A stretch of 36,410 nt of DNA from Candidatus Gemmiger faecavium (GCA_019114415.1 DXFO01000051.1:1-36410); one strand, 5' to 3'. Numbered from the stretch's first letter, positions 1 through 10,336 are shown. Program-made: numbers and translations. The notes: generated by a model from the letters alone, not told the origin.

Positions 1-350
1 AGGCTTATCCCGGCCCGTCCATCATCATCGGCTACGCTCCCTGCGAGCTGCACGGTGTCAAGGGCGGCATGACCAACTGCCAGAACGAGATGAAGAAGGC
101 TGTCGAGGCCGGCTACTGGAACCTGTTCACCTTCAACCCCGCTCTGAAGGCCGAGGGCAAGAATCCGTTCACCCTCACCTCCAAGGCTGGCAACATGGAC
201 AAGTATCAGGAGTTCCTGGCCAACGAGACCCGTTACAGCCGCCTGAGCCGCGCCTTCCCGGAGCGTGCCAAGGAGCTGTTCGCCAAGAACCAGGAGGCCG
301 CCGAGGCTCGTTACGAGCATCTGACCCGTCTGGTCGAGCTGTACAAATAA
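1..350 (+). CDS. nifJ: Pyruvate:ferredoxin (flavodoxin) oxidoreductase, C-terminal fragment
   Basis: The reading frame is open from the window edge (first full codon at base 3) and stops at TAA 348-350, giving about 115 residues. The start AYPGPSIIIGYAPCELHG followed by GGMTNC matches the end of the thiamine-diphosphate-binding domain of the large one-chain PFOR, and the tail with YNPAL-like NPALKAEGKNPF is the usual C-terminal segment of NifJ. The family oxidatively decarboxylates pyruvate to acetyl-CoA and reduces ferredoxin or flavodoxin in the cytoplasm of anaerobes. The N-terminal 90 percent lies outside the window. The gene ends with its own terminator, so it is not co-transcribed with what follows. 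Identification is by recognised family sequence and is firm. Confidence 0.95.
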   Translation, partial: AYPGPSIIIGYAPCELHGVKGGMTNCQNEMKKAVEAGYWNLFTFNPALKAEGKNPFTLTSKAGNMDKYQEFLANETRYSRLSRAFPERAKELFAKNQEAAEARYEHLTRLVELYK

Positions 351-409
351 TCAGCCCGCACCTTGGCAAAACGGCATAGTTGGATCCGTCCGACCTAAGC
401 TGAAATAAG

Positions 410-453
410 AGCTCCCCCTGTGTCCCGAAAGGGATGCAGGGGGAGCTTTTTTG
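410..453 (+). terminator. Intrinsic terminator of nifJ
   Basis: An 11-bp stem (410-420 with 437-447), extended by an inner TCCC/GGGA pair around a GAAA loop, is followed by a run of six T. It lies 60 bases after the nifJ stop. Confidence 0.9.
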
Positions 454-1137
454 CTTTGCGGAGGTGGTTTTTGGTGGAGTGTTTTGTTTTTTGAAGTGGA
501 GGTGTGGGGAAGGTGAGGCGCGCAGGGTGGACGAGGGATCGGGGCGAGGCCCGCCGGATTTAAGATTTTTATTTGGTAACCCGATGTGTGGTTTGGGTAC
601 GACGTTTCGGGCAGGCGGTAGCTTTTCTTTAGCCTTACTTCTTTCACCGGGGAAAGAAGTAAGCAAGAAACCCGCCCCTGATGCGCGCCACTCAACAAGG
701 CAGCAAAGCCGCCAAATCTGTCTCTGGCACAACATCTGCGTCGTTGTCGTCACTCGGCAGTCACAAAGACTGCCTTCGCTCCTCCGCCTAGCATCTGTCG
801 CACCAGAGCGATTTTGCGGTGCTTCGCAGTTGCTGCGCAACCTTCGCTTCCTTGTTTCGCCTGCGCGGTTCCTCCGCGGGGGGCACGGCTCAAGGGGCCT
901 GCGGGCCCCTTAAGAAACCCCGGGGCAAGAAGTGGGTCGTCCGAGAATTGCCTCCTGCAACTTGAGATGACCGGTCGGCGGGGCGCCTTTTGTACATCAC
1001 AAGATACACGGTCACCCGGCCTCCCGTATTTGCGCGCCGGTCCGCTCCCGCAGACCGGCGCCTTGCAGGCAAGGCTGGTGTCTGTTTCCGCAGCATCTTC
1101 TGCCCGTAAGGTTTCCTTTGCACGGTGCCGCCCATCC
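454..1137. other. Non-coding, hairpin-rich intergenic region
   Basis: I see no convincing gene in these 680 bases. The open frames present have no ribosome site and no recognisable protein. The stretch holds several stable inverted repeats: a perfect 12-bp stem at 634-645/652-663 with a six-base loop, an 8-bp stem at 892-899/904-911, a 9-bp stem at 1034-1042/1053-1061 and a 6-bp stem at 1060-1065/1070-1075. Base composition changes along it, from G/T-rich at 455-540 to a pyrimidine-rich middle. This could be a dispersed intergenic repeat of the species or a decayed insertion; that is inference. Confidence 0.5.
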
Positions 1138-1167
1138 TTGAAAATCCCTTTTTTGATATGCTATAAC
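1138..1167 (+). promoter_or_regulatory. Promoter of the nitroreductase gene
   Basis: TTGAAA (1138-1143) and TATAAC (1162-1167) are 18 bases apart, and a TG one base before the -10 makes it an extended -10. Transcription would start near 1174, leaving a leader of about 125 bases. Confidence 0.7.
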
Positions 1168-1204
1168 ATAAATGAATATCACCCGGAAAATACCGCCCGG
1201 AATA

Positions 1205-1269
1205 GACCGCAAGGCACCATAACGCGGCAGATGCCGCCTTGCGGTCAGAGTTTTGCGGCTTTGTTTTTT
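1205..1269 (+). promoter_or_regulatory. Leader hairpin with T-rich tail upstream of the nitroreductase
   Basis: GACCGCAAGGC (1205-1215) pairs perfectly with 1236-1246; an alternative GCGGCA/TGCCGC hairpin (1224-1229/1232-1237) shares bases with its right arm. T-rich stretches follow at 1251-1269. The two mutually exclusive hairpins before T runs could be an attenuator. No known riboswitch class is recognised. Confidence 0.4.
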
Positions 1270-1300
1270 ATGGAACCGCCCGGAAAGGAAGTGCCATCCC

Positions 1301-1894
1301 ATGATCCCCGCCATCTACGACAGACGCAGCATCCGCAAATTTTCCTCCCGCCCCATTGACGAACGGGACCTGCTGGAACTGATGGACAGCGCCGCCAAAG
1401 CGCCCTCCTCCAAAAACAGCCAGCCCTGGAAATACGTCATCGTGACGGGAAACTCCAAAAACGAAATGCTGGACGCCTACCGCAGCGGCCTTGCCCGGGA
1501 AGGGTCCCGGGATGACTGCCCGCCCCAGTGGAAACAATATCTTGCAGCGGCGGCCCACACCGGGGACATCATGGAACAGGCCCCCGTCACCGTGCTGGCG
1601 GTGAACCCTCTGGGCCGGGGAATGGACGCCCCGCAGACGCTGGAAGAGAGGGTGCTGGAGATCTGCAGCATCCAGTCCATCAGCGCCTCCATCCAGAACC
1701 TGCTGCTGGCCGCCACGGACAAGGGCATCGGCAGCCTGTGGATCTGCGACATCTACTTTGCCTACCCGGAACTGTCCGCCTGGCTGGGGGAGGAGGGGCA
1801 GCTGGTGGCCGCCGTAGCCCTGGGCTACCCCGAGGAATCCCCCGCGCCCCGGCCCCGCAAACCTTTGGAGGAAATCCTCCGCTGGCGGCGCTGA
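1301..1894 (+). CDS. Nitroreductase family protein
   Basis: This 197-residue protein has the family length and landmarks. The N-terminal DRRSIRKF (residues 7-14) is the FMN-phosphate-binding arginine/serine motif, SSKNSQPWKYVIV near residue 34 is the second flavin-contact segment, and GIGSLWICDIYF near 144 matches the usual G-(L/I)-G-S-x-W-I core. Members are cytoplasmic FMN enzymes that use NAD(P)H to reduce nitro compounds, quinones or flavins; the substrate here cannot be told. The ATG at 1301 is chosen because AAGGAAG at 1285-1291 stands 9 bases before it; an upstream TTG at 1253 lies in the leader hairpin region and lacks a ribosome site. It is transcribed alone from the promoter at 1138. 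Confidence 0.9.
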   Translation: MIPAIYDRRSIRKFSSRPIDERDLLELMDSAAKAPSSKNSQPWKYVIVTGNSKNEMLDAYRSGLAREGSRDDCPPQWKQYLAAAAHTGDIMEQAPVTVLAVNPLGRGMDAPQTLEERVLEICSIQSISASIQNLLLAATDKGIGSLWICDIYFAYPELSAWLGEEGQLVAAVALGYPEESPAPRPRKPLEEILRWRR

Positions 1895-2229
1895 CCTCCG
1901 CCCGGACTCCGCCCCGCCCAAGGCCCGGCCCCAAGCCCGGCAGGGCAGGGGCGCGGCTGCATCCGGGCCTTGCCCTTTTGCTTTCTCATACGGCCGTGCA
2001 GAAAAGCCCCGGCCCGGGGCATCTGCCGCCATCCCGGGGACGCCCGTCGACGGAGCGCATCACGCTGCGCCTTCCGTCCGGGGGCCGTCCCTTTTGATTT
2101 TCCGGGAAATCCCCGCACCGCTGCCGGGCCGCGGCAGGGATTTGTCTCAAAACGTTACAACCCGGATACAACTCTCTGCTATTGTGTAATCTGGAACGCT
2201 GTGCAGACAGGGAAAGGAGTCGCCGTACC
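1895..2229. promoter_or_regulatory. Intergenic region with hairpins and a probable autoregulated promoter of the first two-component system
   Basis: The left part (1895-2140) is very GC-rich and non-coding, with a perfect inverted repeat at 2006-2020 and a CTGCCG/CGGCAG stem at 2121-2126/2132-2137; an imperfect hairpin before CCCTTTTGCTTT (1943-1985) may terminate the nitroreductase transcript. At the right, TTACAA (2155-2160) and ATACAA (2166-2171) are 11 bp apart, one helical turn, just ahead of a possible -10 TATTGT at 2180-2185. Direct repeats at this spacing over the -35 region are typical binding sites of OmpR-family regulators, so autoregulation is a reasonable inference. Confidence 0.4.
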
Positions 2230-2895
2230 ATGAACCGTATTCTGATCGTTGAGGATGAAACCAATATCGCCCGGTTGATCGAGATGAGTCTCTCCCGGGC
2301 GGGGTATGAGTGTACCGTCATCAACGACGGCATGCAGGCCGCCAACTGCATTGAGCAGAACAGCTTTGACCTGGCCCTTCTGGACATCATGCTGCCGGGG
2401 CTGGACGGCTACTCTCTGCTGGAATACCTGCGCCCCATGGGGACGCCGGTCATCTTCATCACCGCCAAAAGCGCCCTGAAAGACCGGGTGCAGGGGCTGC
2501 GTCTGGGAGCGGACGACTACCTGGTCAAGCCCTTTGAGATCGAGGAACTCATGGCCCGGGTGGAGACGGTTTTGCGCCGCACCGGCAAGGGCGGCCGGGT
2601 GCTCACCGCCTTTGATGTGGAGCTGGATACCGTCTCCCGCACCGTGACCAAAGAGGGAAAACCTCTGGACCTGACCCCGCTGGAATACGGCCTGCTGGAA
2701 CAGCTCATGCGCAACCGGGGAGCCGCCCTCTACCGGGATGTTTTGTATGAGCGGGTGTGGGGCGGCGAAATGACCGAGACCCGCACCCTGGACCTGCACA
2801 TCCAGCGCCTGCGGAAAAAGCTGGGGTGGCAGGACCGCATCGAGACGGTGTACAAGGTGGGCTACCGCCTGAAAAAAGAGGAGGAATCCCCGTGA
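2230..2895 (+). CDS. OmpR-family response regulator (first cassette)
   Basis: The 221-residue protein has an N-terminal receiver domain (about 1-115) and a C-terminal winged-helix DNA-binding domain (about 125-217). The receiver shows the acidic pocket E8-D9, the phospho-acceptor D52 in LLDIMLPGLDG, T78 and K100 in DDYLVKPF. The effector domain has the LTPLEYGLLEQL and DLHIQRLRKKL signatures. The start ATG at 2230 follows AAAGGAG at 2213-2219. The stop overlaps the GTG start of the kinase gene by four bases, so the two are translationally coupled and surely partners. It should control transcription on phosphorylation by the kinase. It is clearly paralogous to the regulator at 27208. Confidence 0.95.
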   Translation: MNRILIVEDETNIARLIEMSLSRAGYECTVINDGMQAANCIEQNSFDLALLDIMLPGLDGYSLLEYLRPMGTPVIFITAKSALKDRVQGLRLGADDYLVKPFEIEELMARVETVLRRTGKGGRVLTAFDVELDTVSRTVTKEGKPLDLTPLEYGLLEQLMRNRGAALYRDVLYERVWGGEMTETRTLDLHIQRLRKKLGWQDRIETVYKVGYRLKKEEESP

Positions 2896-4298
2896 AGTTT
2901 GCCCAAAAACTGGGCTGCGCCATGATGCTGGTGCTGGCGGTGTCCTTTTCGGCGGGAGGCTGTGCGCTGCTCTACGGCGATTTTGCCGACCGTCTGGCCG
3001 AGGCCGACGCCCAGAACCAGGCCCAGCACTCCCTGGCCTGCTACGCCGTGGAAAGCGAGATCCTTTCCCTGTACAGCCTGGGCGATGCCGTCACCGGGGA
3101 CGCCCTGGCCGCCGAGGTAGGGGAACTGACCGACACCGCCCCGGAAGGCAGCACCTTTGCCCTGTGGTATCAGGACAGACTGGTCTGCGGCCAGCTGCCG
3201 GGGGAGGTGCAGCCCATGGAGATGGAGTCCTCCCAGATCCGCTACGTCCGCACGGGGGAGACAGTCAGCGCCGTCTACTGCTCCGACCTGCTGGACGGGG
3301 CCAGGCTGTTCTCGGTGTTTGACGTCAGCTCGCTGTACGCCGCCCGCACCCGCAGCCTGCTGCGGTTTCTCACCATGGAGGGGGCGGTATTGCTCTGCGC
3401 CGCGGTGGTGGTGGTCCTGCTCAGCCGGCGCATGACCCGGCCCCTGGCTCTGCTCAACCGTGCCAGCGGGGAGATCGCCGCGGGGGCCTACGACCGCCGC
3501 ACCGCCGTGCCCGGCGATGACGAGATCGCCCAGCTCAGCCGCAGCTTTGACCACATGGCCGCCGCCGTGGAGGACAAGGTGGCCCAGCTGGAACTTTCGG
3601 TGCGCCAGCGGGACGACTTTATGGGGGCCTTCACCCACGAGCTGAAAACCCCCATGACCAGCATCATCGGCTACGCCGACATGCTGCGCAGCATGCACTG
3701 CGACCCCGACGAACAGAAGGAAGCCGCCGGAGCCATCTTCCACGAGGCAAAGCGGCTGGAATCTTTGAGCCGCAAACTGCTGCAGCTGCTGCGTCTCAGC
3801 GACGAGGAGCTGACCCTGACCCCCGTATCCCTGGACGGGGTGCTGCGGACGGTGCACCGGTCCATGGCCCCGGTCTGCCGGGCGGCGGGGATCACCCTGC
3901 GCATGCCCGGGGAGGAAGGCCTCACGGTGCGGGGGGACGCCGACCTTTTGACCGACCTTCTCTGCAACCTGATCCAGAACTCCGTCAAGGCCAGCCGGGA
4001 GGGGCAGATCGTGGAGGTCATCTGCCGCCGCCAGAAAAGCGGCAGCATCCTGCTGGGGGTGGCGGACGCGGGCATCGGCATCCCCGCCGAGGCCGTCAGC
4101 CGGGTCACCGAGCCCTTTTACATGGTGGACAAATCCCGCGCCCGCAAAAGCGGTGGCAGCGGCCTGGGCCTGGCCTTGTGCAGCAGCATCGCCCAGGCCC
4201 ACGGGACGGAACTGCGCATCCGAAGCCGGGAGGGCCGGGGGACCTGCATCACCGTGACCCTGACCCCCTGCCCGCCCCAAGGAGGTGACAACCCGTGA
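2892..4298 (+). CDS. Membrane sensor histidine kinase (first cassette)
   Basis: This is a 468-residue class I sensor kinase with a GTG start that overlaps the regulator stop. Transmembrane segment 1 is at about 8-28, an extracytoplasmic sensor domain of about 130 residues follows, and transmembrane segment 2 is at about 159-179. A HAMP linker comes next, then the dimerisation domain with the phospho-acceptor H249 in FTHELKTPM, and an ATPase domain with an N box (NLIQNS), G1 (DAGIGIPAE) and G2 (GGSGLGLAL). It autophosphorylates and passes phosphate to D52 of the regulator. The start MKFAQKL and the domain layout closely resemble the kinase at 27864. The sensor domain is not a recognised ligand-binding family. 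It overlaps the next gene by four bases. Confidence 0.95.
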   Translation: MKFAQKLGCAMMLVLAVSFSAGGCALLYGDFADRLAEADAQNQAQHSLACYAVESEILSLYSLGDAVTGDALAAEVGELTDTAPEGSTFALWYQDRLVCGQLPGEVQPMEMESSQIRYVRTGETVSAVYCSDLLDGARLFSVFDVSSLYAARTRSLLRFLTMEGAVLLCAAVVVVLLSRRMTRPLALLNRASGEIAAGAYDRRTAVPGDDEIAQLSRSFDHMAAAVEDKVAQLELSVRQRDDFMGAFTHELKTPMTSIIGYADMLRSMHCDPDEQKEAAGAIFHEAKRLESLSRKLLQLLRLSDEELTLTPVSLDGVLRTVHRSMAPVCRAAGITLRMPGEEGLTVRGDADLLTDLLCNLIQNSVKASREGQIVEVICRRQKSGSILLGVADAGIGIPAEAVSRVTEPFYMVDKSRARKSGGSGLGLALCSSIAQAHGTELRIRSREGRGTCITVTLTPCPPQGGDNP

Positions 4299-6565
4299 AA
4301 TTCCTGCATCCCAAAAACCGCCGCCCCAGGGCCGGGGCGGACAGCCGCAAAAAGCCGGAGACCCAAAACGCCCCGGACACCCCGGAAACCGAAAAGACGG
4401 CAGACGCGGGAGACCCCTCTGCCGGGCAGCCGGACGCAGGCCGATCCCCGGAGGACACGGACTTTCCCCCGGAGGCAGACCTGGACTGGTCGGGGCTTCG
4501 GGAGCCGGTGGGGGATACGGCCCCCCGCAGGCGGTTCCCCCTCTGGGCGGTGGGGTGTGCAGCGGTGATGGTGCTGGGGGCGCTGGCCCCCGCCGCCATG
4601 TTTGCCATTGCGGATACCACCCTCTTTTCCAGCCGGGAACAGACCGACGGCGGCTACCAGTCCCTGACCCCCAAGGGCAGCGACTACTATCTGGTGCGCA
4701 TGCTTCATGAGCGCCGGGACGCCAACTATGAAAGCAGCCTGTCCGACGGCAGCGGCCAGGGGGGCTTTTACTACCAGACCTATGCCTCCACCGGCAGCCT
4801 GCCCCTGGACTACAACCTGGCCCCCAAGGTGGAGCAGGTGATGGATGAGTATGTCAGTCTGGGCATTCTGGACAGCAGCTGGGTGGACGGCTTTTATCAG
4901 GACCTGGCCGCCGACGGCCTGACCCTGGATTACAACCTGTCCGGGTCCAGCGATACCCTGGGCTTTCTGTCCATTGCCTGCGATGCGGGGGACATCCGCC
5001 GTCTGGGCATCACCATGGAAGCCCGCACCGGCAAGGTGGTGGAGCTGTACATCCGCACCTCCTGGCCGGGACTGGCGGAATTCAGCGATGCCCGGGAGAT
5101 CCTGAACCAGTGGATCGTCCTCAACGACCTGGAGGACCTGGGGGACTGGGCGGTGCCCACCGGCACCTGCTGGGAGGACTTCGGCCTGTACAGCGCCCGG
5201 GGAGAACTCATGGCCATCTGCTGGCTGAGTGAAACCGAAAACGGCTCGGTCTTTTGGCTGGAACTGCAGCCCTGCACCGCCGAAATGCTGGCCGCGGGGA
5301 CCTTTGCCCCCTCGGCGGAGGACTCCGCCATCACCAGCGAAATGCTGGACCGGGAAACCCTGAAACAGCCCGCCCAGTGGGACAGAAAGGTCTACTCCGA
5401 CGGGGATACCGGCTATTACATCCGCGACCTGGACGACGGTTCGGGCCAGGTGCGGTATCTGGACTACACCGCCAACACCGACGGCTGCGTCTGCCAAAAG
5501 CCCGGCTGCACCCATGACAACGCCGACTGCCCCGCCTGGCTGAGCCGGGAGGAGATGGCGTACAGTCCGCCCGCTCTGTTTGCGGCGGAGGGCTGCGTCT
5601 ATCTGGCATTTTCAGGGGAGCAGGGCATCAATACCGAGGACCAGGCAGTGGGGATGCTGATGGAAAACGGCTGGGAAGTCACCGAGGAAAGCATCCGGGA
5701 CCTTCTGCGGGTGGGCGTCGAGCGCATTTCCGCCGACGGCCTGACTCGGGAGACGGTGGCCGACCTGCCGGAGGCGGCATCGGACTGGACCTGCGTGGCG
5801 GTGGACGGGACCAAAGCCTACTTTACCCGGTCCCTTGCCTACCGGGAGAGCGAGGAACCGGCGGACAACTATCTGGTCTGCGATGTGACCACCGGGCAGA
5901 TCACCCAAAGCCCGGCGCGGTTTTTCCGGTACGAGGAAGTGCTTGGCTGTTACGGCGGCTGTCTGCTGATCCGGCGGACGGTGGACCCCATTGACATCCT
6001 GCATTACTGGAGCAGCGCCCTGGGCTCGGCGGGGAAGACCACCAGCCTGTCCTGCTATGAGCTGGTGGACCCGGCCACGGGGGAGCGGCGCGCCGTCTCC
6101 ACAGGGAACTATTTCGAGCTGTATCCCCAGTGGTCGGTCATGGTTTCCGCCCGGGACAAACTGGTCACGGTGGGGGTCGCCACGGACGGCGTCTGCCGTG
6201 TGAACACGATGGACCTGCGCACCGGAGAGATGGAGGAGACCGACCTGCCCGACCTCCTGATAGAGCGGGTGCTGGGCGACGATGCCAACCTGGGTTACCA
6301 CATCGCGCCCGACTGCGGCCTGCCCTGGGTGCAGTTGTGGTATGACGACACGGTGATCTACTACGACCCCACAACAGGGGAGGTCCGCCAGAGCGTGCTG
6401 GAGGGACCCTGCGTGGTTCGGGCCCTGACCGGGGACGGCCGGGTGGTGGCGGAAAACCTGGGGATTACCGACCGGTCCGGCTACCTGGCGGGCCCGCCGG
6501 AGGACCTGTGGCAGAGTGCGCCGGCCTTCGCCCCCCTGCTGTGGGCGGATGACCCGCAGGCGTAA
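4295..6565 (+). CDS. Large membrane-anchored protein with extracellular accessory domain and Cys/His-motif propeller-like domain
   Basis: The 756-residue protein starts at GTG 4295, overlapping the kinase stop; AAGGAGGTGA at 4279-4288 is a very strong ribosome site. Residues 1-80 are charged and proline-rich (cytoplasmic), and one hydrophobic segment at about 84-106 anchors the rest outside. Residues about 110-350 align with the small protein at 29279 (shared TGKVV/TGDVV followed by a conserved LGDW). Residues about 355-756 resemble the lipoproteins at 30185 and 31481: repeated short strands and turns suggest a beta-propeller, opened by C398/C400-Q-K-P-G-C405-T-H407-x4-C412-P-A-W415. The family is not one I can name. 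Coupling to the kinase suggests that it modulates sensing or is the cell-surface output. Confidence 0.85.
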   Translation: MKFLHPKNRRPRAGADSRKKPETQNAPDTPETEKTADAGDPSAGQPDAGRSPEDTDFPPEADLDWSGLREPVGDTAPRRRFPLWAVGCAAVMVLGALAPAAMFAIADTTLFSSREQTDGGYQSLTPKGSDYYLVRMLHERRDANYESSLSDGSGQGGFYYQTYASTGSLPLDYNLAPKVEQVMDEYVSLGILDSSWVDGFYQDLAADGLTLDYNLSGSSDTLGFLSIACDAGDIRRLGITMEARTGKVVELYIRTSWPGLAEFSDAREILNQWIVLNDLEDLGDWAVPTGTCWEDFGLYSARGELMAICWLSETENGSVFWLELQPCTAEMLAAGTFAPSAEDSAITSEMLDRETLKQPAQWDRKVYSDGDTGYYIRDLDDGSGQVRYLDYTANTDGCVCQKPGCTHDNADCPAWLSREEMAYSPPALFAAEGCVYLAFSGEQGINTEDQAVGMLMENGWEVTEESIRDLLRVGVERISADGLTRETVADLPEAASDWTCVAVDGTKAYFTRSLAYRESEEPADNYLVCDVTTGQITQSPARFFRYEEVLGCYGGCLLIRRTVDPIDILHYWSSALGSAGKTTSLSCYELVDPATGERRAVSTGNYFELYPQWSVMVSARDKLVTVGVATDGVCRVNTMDLRTGEMEETDLPDLLIERVLGDDANLGYHIAPDCGLPWVQLWYDDTVIYYDPTTGEVRQSVLEGPCVVRALTGDGRVVAENLGITDRSGYLAGPPEDLWQSAPAFAPLLWADDPQA

Positions 6566-6589
6566 AGCACAGCAACAAACCAATATACG

Positions 6590-6627
6590 GCAAAGGAGCC
6601 TTCCCCATGTGGGGAAGGCTCCTTTGC
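6590..6627. terminator. Strong hairpin between convergent genes
   Basis: A perfect 17-bp stem (6590-6606 with 6611-6627) around a four-base loop stands 25 bases after the stop of the plus-strand cassette and about 100 bases after the minus-strand phospho-glucosidase gene. The T run is short on both sides, so it may act as a terminator for both strands or as an RNA-stabilising hairpin. Confidence 0.7.
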
Positions 6628-6730
6628 TGTGTATAAGCAAATGCAAAAAAGGGGAGGAAATCTTGAAAAAATGGCAGGCGCCCCCGGCGCAGCGCAAAGC
6701 CGCTTTGCGCCTTTTACGGGGGCGCGGGGG

Positions 6731-8260
<1,530 letters not shown>

Positions 8261-8337
8261 TTGCAAGACTGTCCCCTAAAATACCCAAAAATTTTGTAGT
8301 AGTCTGAAAATTAATTAAATAAAATGCATTGAAATCC

Positions 8338-8386
8338 TTGACAGCGGGGAAAGCGGATGCTATGATTGAGATGAAATAAATTTCAT
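8338..8386 (+). promoter_or_regulatory. Promoter and palindromic operator of the ridA-PTS operon
   Basis: TTGACA (8338-8343) and TATGAT (8361-8366) are 17 bases apart, a near-consensus promoter. Exactly at the predicted start site sits ATGAAAT-AA-ATTTCAT (8371-8386), a 7-bp inverted repeat. A repressor bound here would block initiation; the sequence type would suit the YheO-like regulator encoded downstream or an unlinked RpiR-type protein (inference). Confidence 0.75.
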
Positions 8387-8406
8387 TCATTCGGAGGAGG
8401 ACTCAT

Positions 8407-8781
8407 ATGCTCGAAACCATTTCCACCGAAAAGGCCCCCGCAGCCATCGGCCCCTATTCCCAGGCCATCAAGGCCGACCGTTTCCTGTACCTGTCCGGCG
8501 TCATGCCCATCGACCCGGCCACCAATCAGCTGGTGGAGAGCGACATCACCACCCAGGCGGAGCAGATCATGAAGAACATCGCCGCCGTTCTGGACGCCGC
8601 CGGCTACACCTTTGCCGACGCGGTCAAGACCACCTGCTTTTTGTCCGACATCGGCAATTTTGCCCAGTTCAATGAAGTCTACGCCAAGTACTTCACCGGT
8701 AAGCCCGCGCGCTCCTGCGTTGCGGTCAAGGATATCCCCAAAGGCGCCCTTGTGGAAGTTGAAGTGGTCGCCTTTCAATAA
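8407..8781 (+). CDS. ridA: RidA family reactive enamine/imine deaminase
   Basis: At 124 residues it has the full RidA/YjgF/UK114 length and signature segments: GPYSQAIKA near 15-23, LYLSGVMPIDP near 27-37, NIAAVLDAAG near 57-66 and the active-site arginine R102 in KPARSCVAV, with acidic residues near 117-119 in the C-terminal strand. RidA trimers in the cytoplasm hydrolyse reactive enamines and imines, such as 2-aminoacrylate made by PLP enzymes, to keto acids and ammonia. GGAGGAGG at 8393-8400 precedes the ATG. It is first in an operon with a PTS permease, with a PLP aminotransferase downstream. That suggests a dedicated job for an intermediate of this pathway rather than general housekeeping. 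Confidence 0.95.
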   Translation: MLETISTEKAPAAIGPYSQAIKADRFLYLSGVMPIDPATNQLVESDITTQAEQIMKNIAAVLDAAGYTFADAVKTTCFLSDIGNFAQFNEVYAKYFTGKPARSCVAVKDIPKGALVEVEVVAFQ

Positions 8782-8807
8782 ATTCTTCTAAATAAGGAGG
8801 AAGGATC

Positions 8808-10193
8808 ATGGCAAAGCAAATTCCGGTATCCCAAATCGTACAGGCCGTGGGCGGCAAGGAAAACGTTGCCCAGGCCGCACACTGCGCCACCCGCCTTCGC
8901 GTGACCCCCAGGGACTGGGCCAAGGTGGATGAGGAAGCCCTGAAACAGATCCCCGGCGTTCTGGGCGTGGTGCACGGCGCCACCCAGGTGCAGATCATCA
9001 TCGGGGCGGAGGTCAACAACGTCTACAAGGAGTTCGTTGCGCTCACCGGCGTCGATGAGGAAGCGGCCATCGACGAAAACCTGGACCTCAAGCAGGATCT
9101 TGCCAACAAAAAGGGCAAGCTGCTCACCACTTTCTTTGAGACGGTGGCGGCCATCTTCAACCCCATCGTCCCGGCGCTGGCAGGCTGCGGCTTCCTGTCC
9201 GCCTTCATCTGCATCTTCATGGCTTTCGGCGCCTCCACCTCCCAGCCCACCTTCAACGTCATCGTGGCCATCTCCATGGCGGTGTTCACCTTCCTGCCCT
9301 TCCTGCTGGCAGCCAGCGCGGCCAAGGTCTTTAAGATGAACCAGTTCGTGGCCCTGACCATCTGCGCGGCCATGATGTCCACCACCTGGTCCGGCCTCAT
9401 CGCCGACGGCGTCGAGACCTACACCTTCCTGGGCATCCCCTTCCGCGTCATCGACTACTCCTCCTCGGTGCTGCCCATCGTCTTTGCCATCCTGCTGGCA
9501 TCCTACGTGGAGCGCTTTTTGGACAAGTACATCCCCGGCGCCCTCAAGATCATCCTGGTCCCGGCGCTGACCATCCTCATTGCCACCCCCATCACCCTGC
9601 TCACCGTCGGCCCCTTCACCTACTGGCTGGGCGAGGAACTTGCCGGCGGCGTCAACTGGCTGTTTGAGTACGGCGGTGTCTTTGCCGGCCTGGTCTACGG
9701 CGGCATTTACTCTGCCATGGTCGTTCTGGGCATCCATCACGGCATGGTCCCCGTCCTGACCCAGATGATCGCCACCCAGGGCTTCAACTACGTTTCTCCC
9801 ACCTCCGGTTCCGCCAACATCGGCCAGGCCGGCGCGGCCTTCGGCGTCTGGCTCAAGAGCAAGAACAAGACCCTCAAGGGCAATGCCGCTTCCGCTGCCT
9901 TCGCAGCCTGCACCGGCATCACCGAGCCTGTTGTCTACGGCGTCAACGTTCCTCTGGGCAAGCCTTTCCTCTTCGCCAGCATCGGCGGCGCCTGCGGCGG
10001 TGCCTTTGCCTCCTTCTTCCATCTGAAGGCCTACGTCATCGGCGGCCCCTCCTTCCTGAGCTTCGGCATGTTCATGGGCGGCGAGAACCCCATGTATAAC
10101 TGCGCCATGGTCATGGCTGGCTTTGTCATCGCCTTTGTGGTGGCGGCTGTGCTCACCGTGCTGTTCTGGAAGCCGGAAGAAAGCAAGCAGTGA
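8808..10193 (+). CDS. PTS EIIBC component, glucose/sucrose/beta-glucoside superfamily
   Basis: The 461-residue permease has an N-terminal EIIB domain (about 1-85) with the phospho-acceptor C26 in HCATRLRV, a linker, and a C-terminal EIIC domain with about ten membrane segments (about 100-455). GITEPVVYGVN at about 369-379 is the EIIC signature. No EIIA domain is attached or encoded nearby, so a EIIA from elsewhere must supply phosphate, as with MurP- or sucrose-type EIIBC proteins. It imports and phosphorylates a sugar; the divergent 6-phospho-beta-glucosidase points to a beta-glucoside. AAGGAGGAAGG before ATG 8808 is a strong ribosome site. It lies 26 bases after ridA, in the same operon. 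The substrate cannot be determined from the sequence. Confidence 0.93.
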   Translation: MAKQIPVSQIVQAVGGKENVAQAAHCATRLRVTPRDWAKVDEEALKQIPGVLGVVHGATQVQIIIGAEVNNVYKEFVALTGVDEEAAIDENLDLKQDLANKKGKLLTTFFETVAAIFNPIVPALAGCGFLSAFICIFMAFGASTSQPTFNVIVAISMAVFTFLPFLLAASAAKVFKMNQFVALTICAAMMSTTWSGLIADGVETYTFLGIPFRVIDYSSSVLPIVFAILLASYVERFLDKYIPGALKIILVPALTILIATPITLLTVGPFTYWLGEELAGGVNWLFEYGGVFAGLVYGGIYSAMVVLGIHHGMVPVLTQMIATQGFNYVSPTSGSANIGQAGAAFGVWLKSKNKTLKGNAASAAFAACTGITEPVVYGVNVPLGKPFLFASIGGACGGAFASFFHLKAYVIGGPSFLSFGMFMGGENPMYNCAMVMAGFVIAFVVAAVLTVLFWKPEESKQ

Positions 10194-10269
10194 TCCTGAC
10201 CCCCGGCGGTTGACAGCCGGGACCCTGATATGCCATCATCTTTCATAGAGGGCGGCAGTCCATACATAC

Positions 10270-10305
10270 AAAAGCCGGACACGCGCCTGCGCGTCCGGCT
10301 TTTGT
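10270..10305 (+). terminator. Terminator or attenuator between PTS and aminotransferase genes
   Basis: AAAAGCCGGAC (10270-10280) pairs with 10292-10303 through GTCCGGCTTTT, with an ACGCG/CGCGT inner stem. It may reduce rather than abolish read-through into the aminotransferase, whose own promoter I cannot see. Confidence 0.65.
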
Positions 10306-10336
10306 CTGCCGTCCCTTCAACCGGGAGGAAAACCAT

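Noticed and set aside
434-913. Open frames in the 454-1137 intergenic region
   Set aside because: There are no start signals or protein-like patterns, and the frames run through terminator and hairpin sequences.
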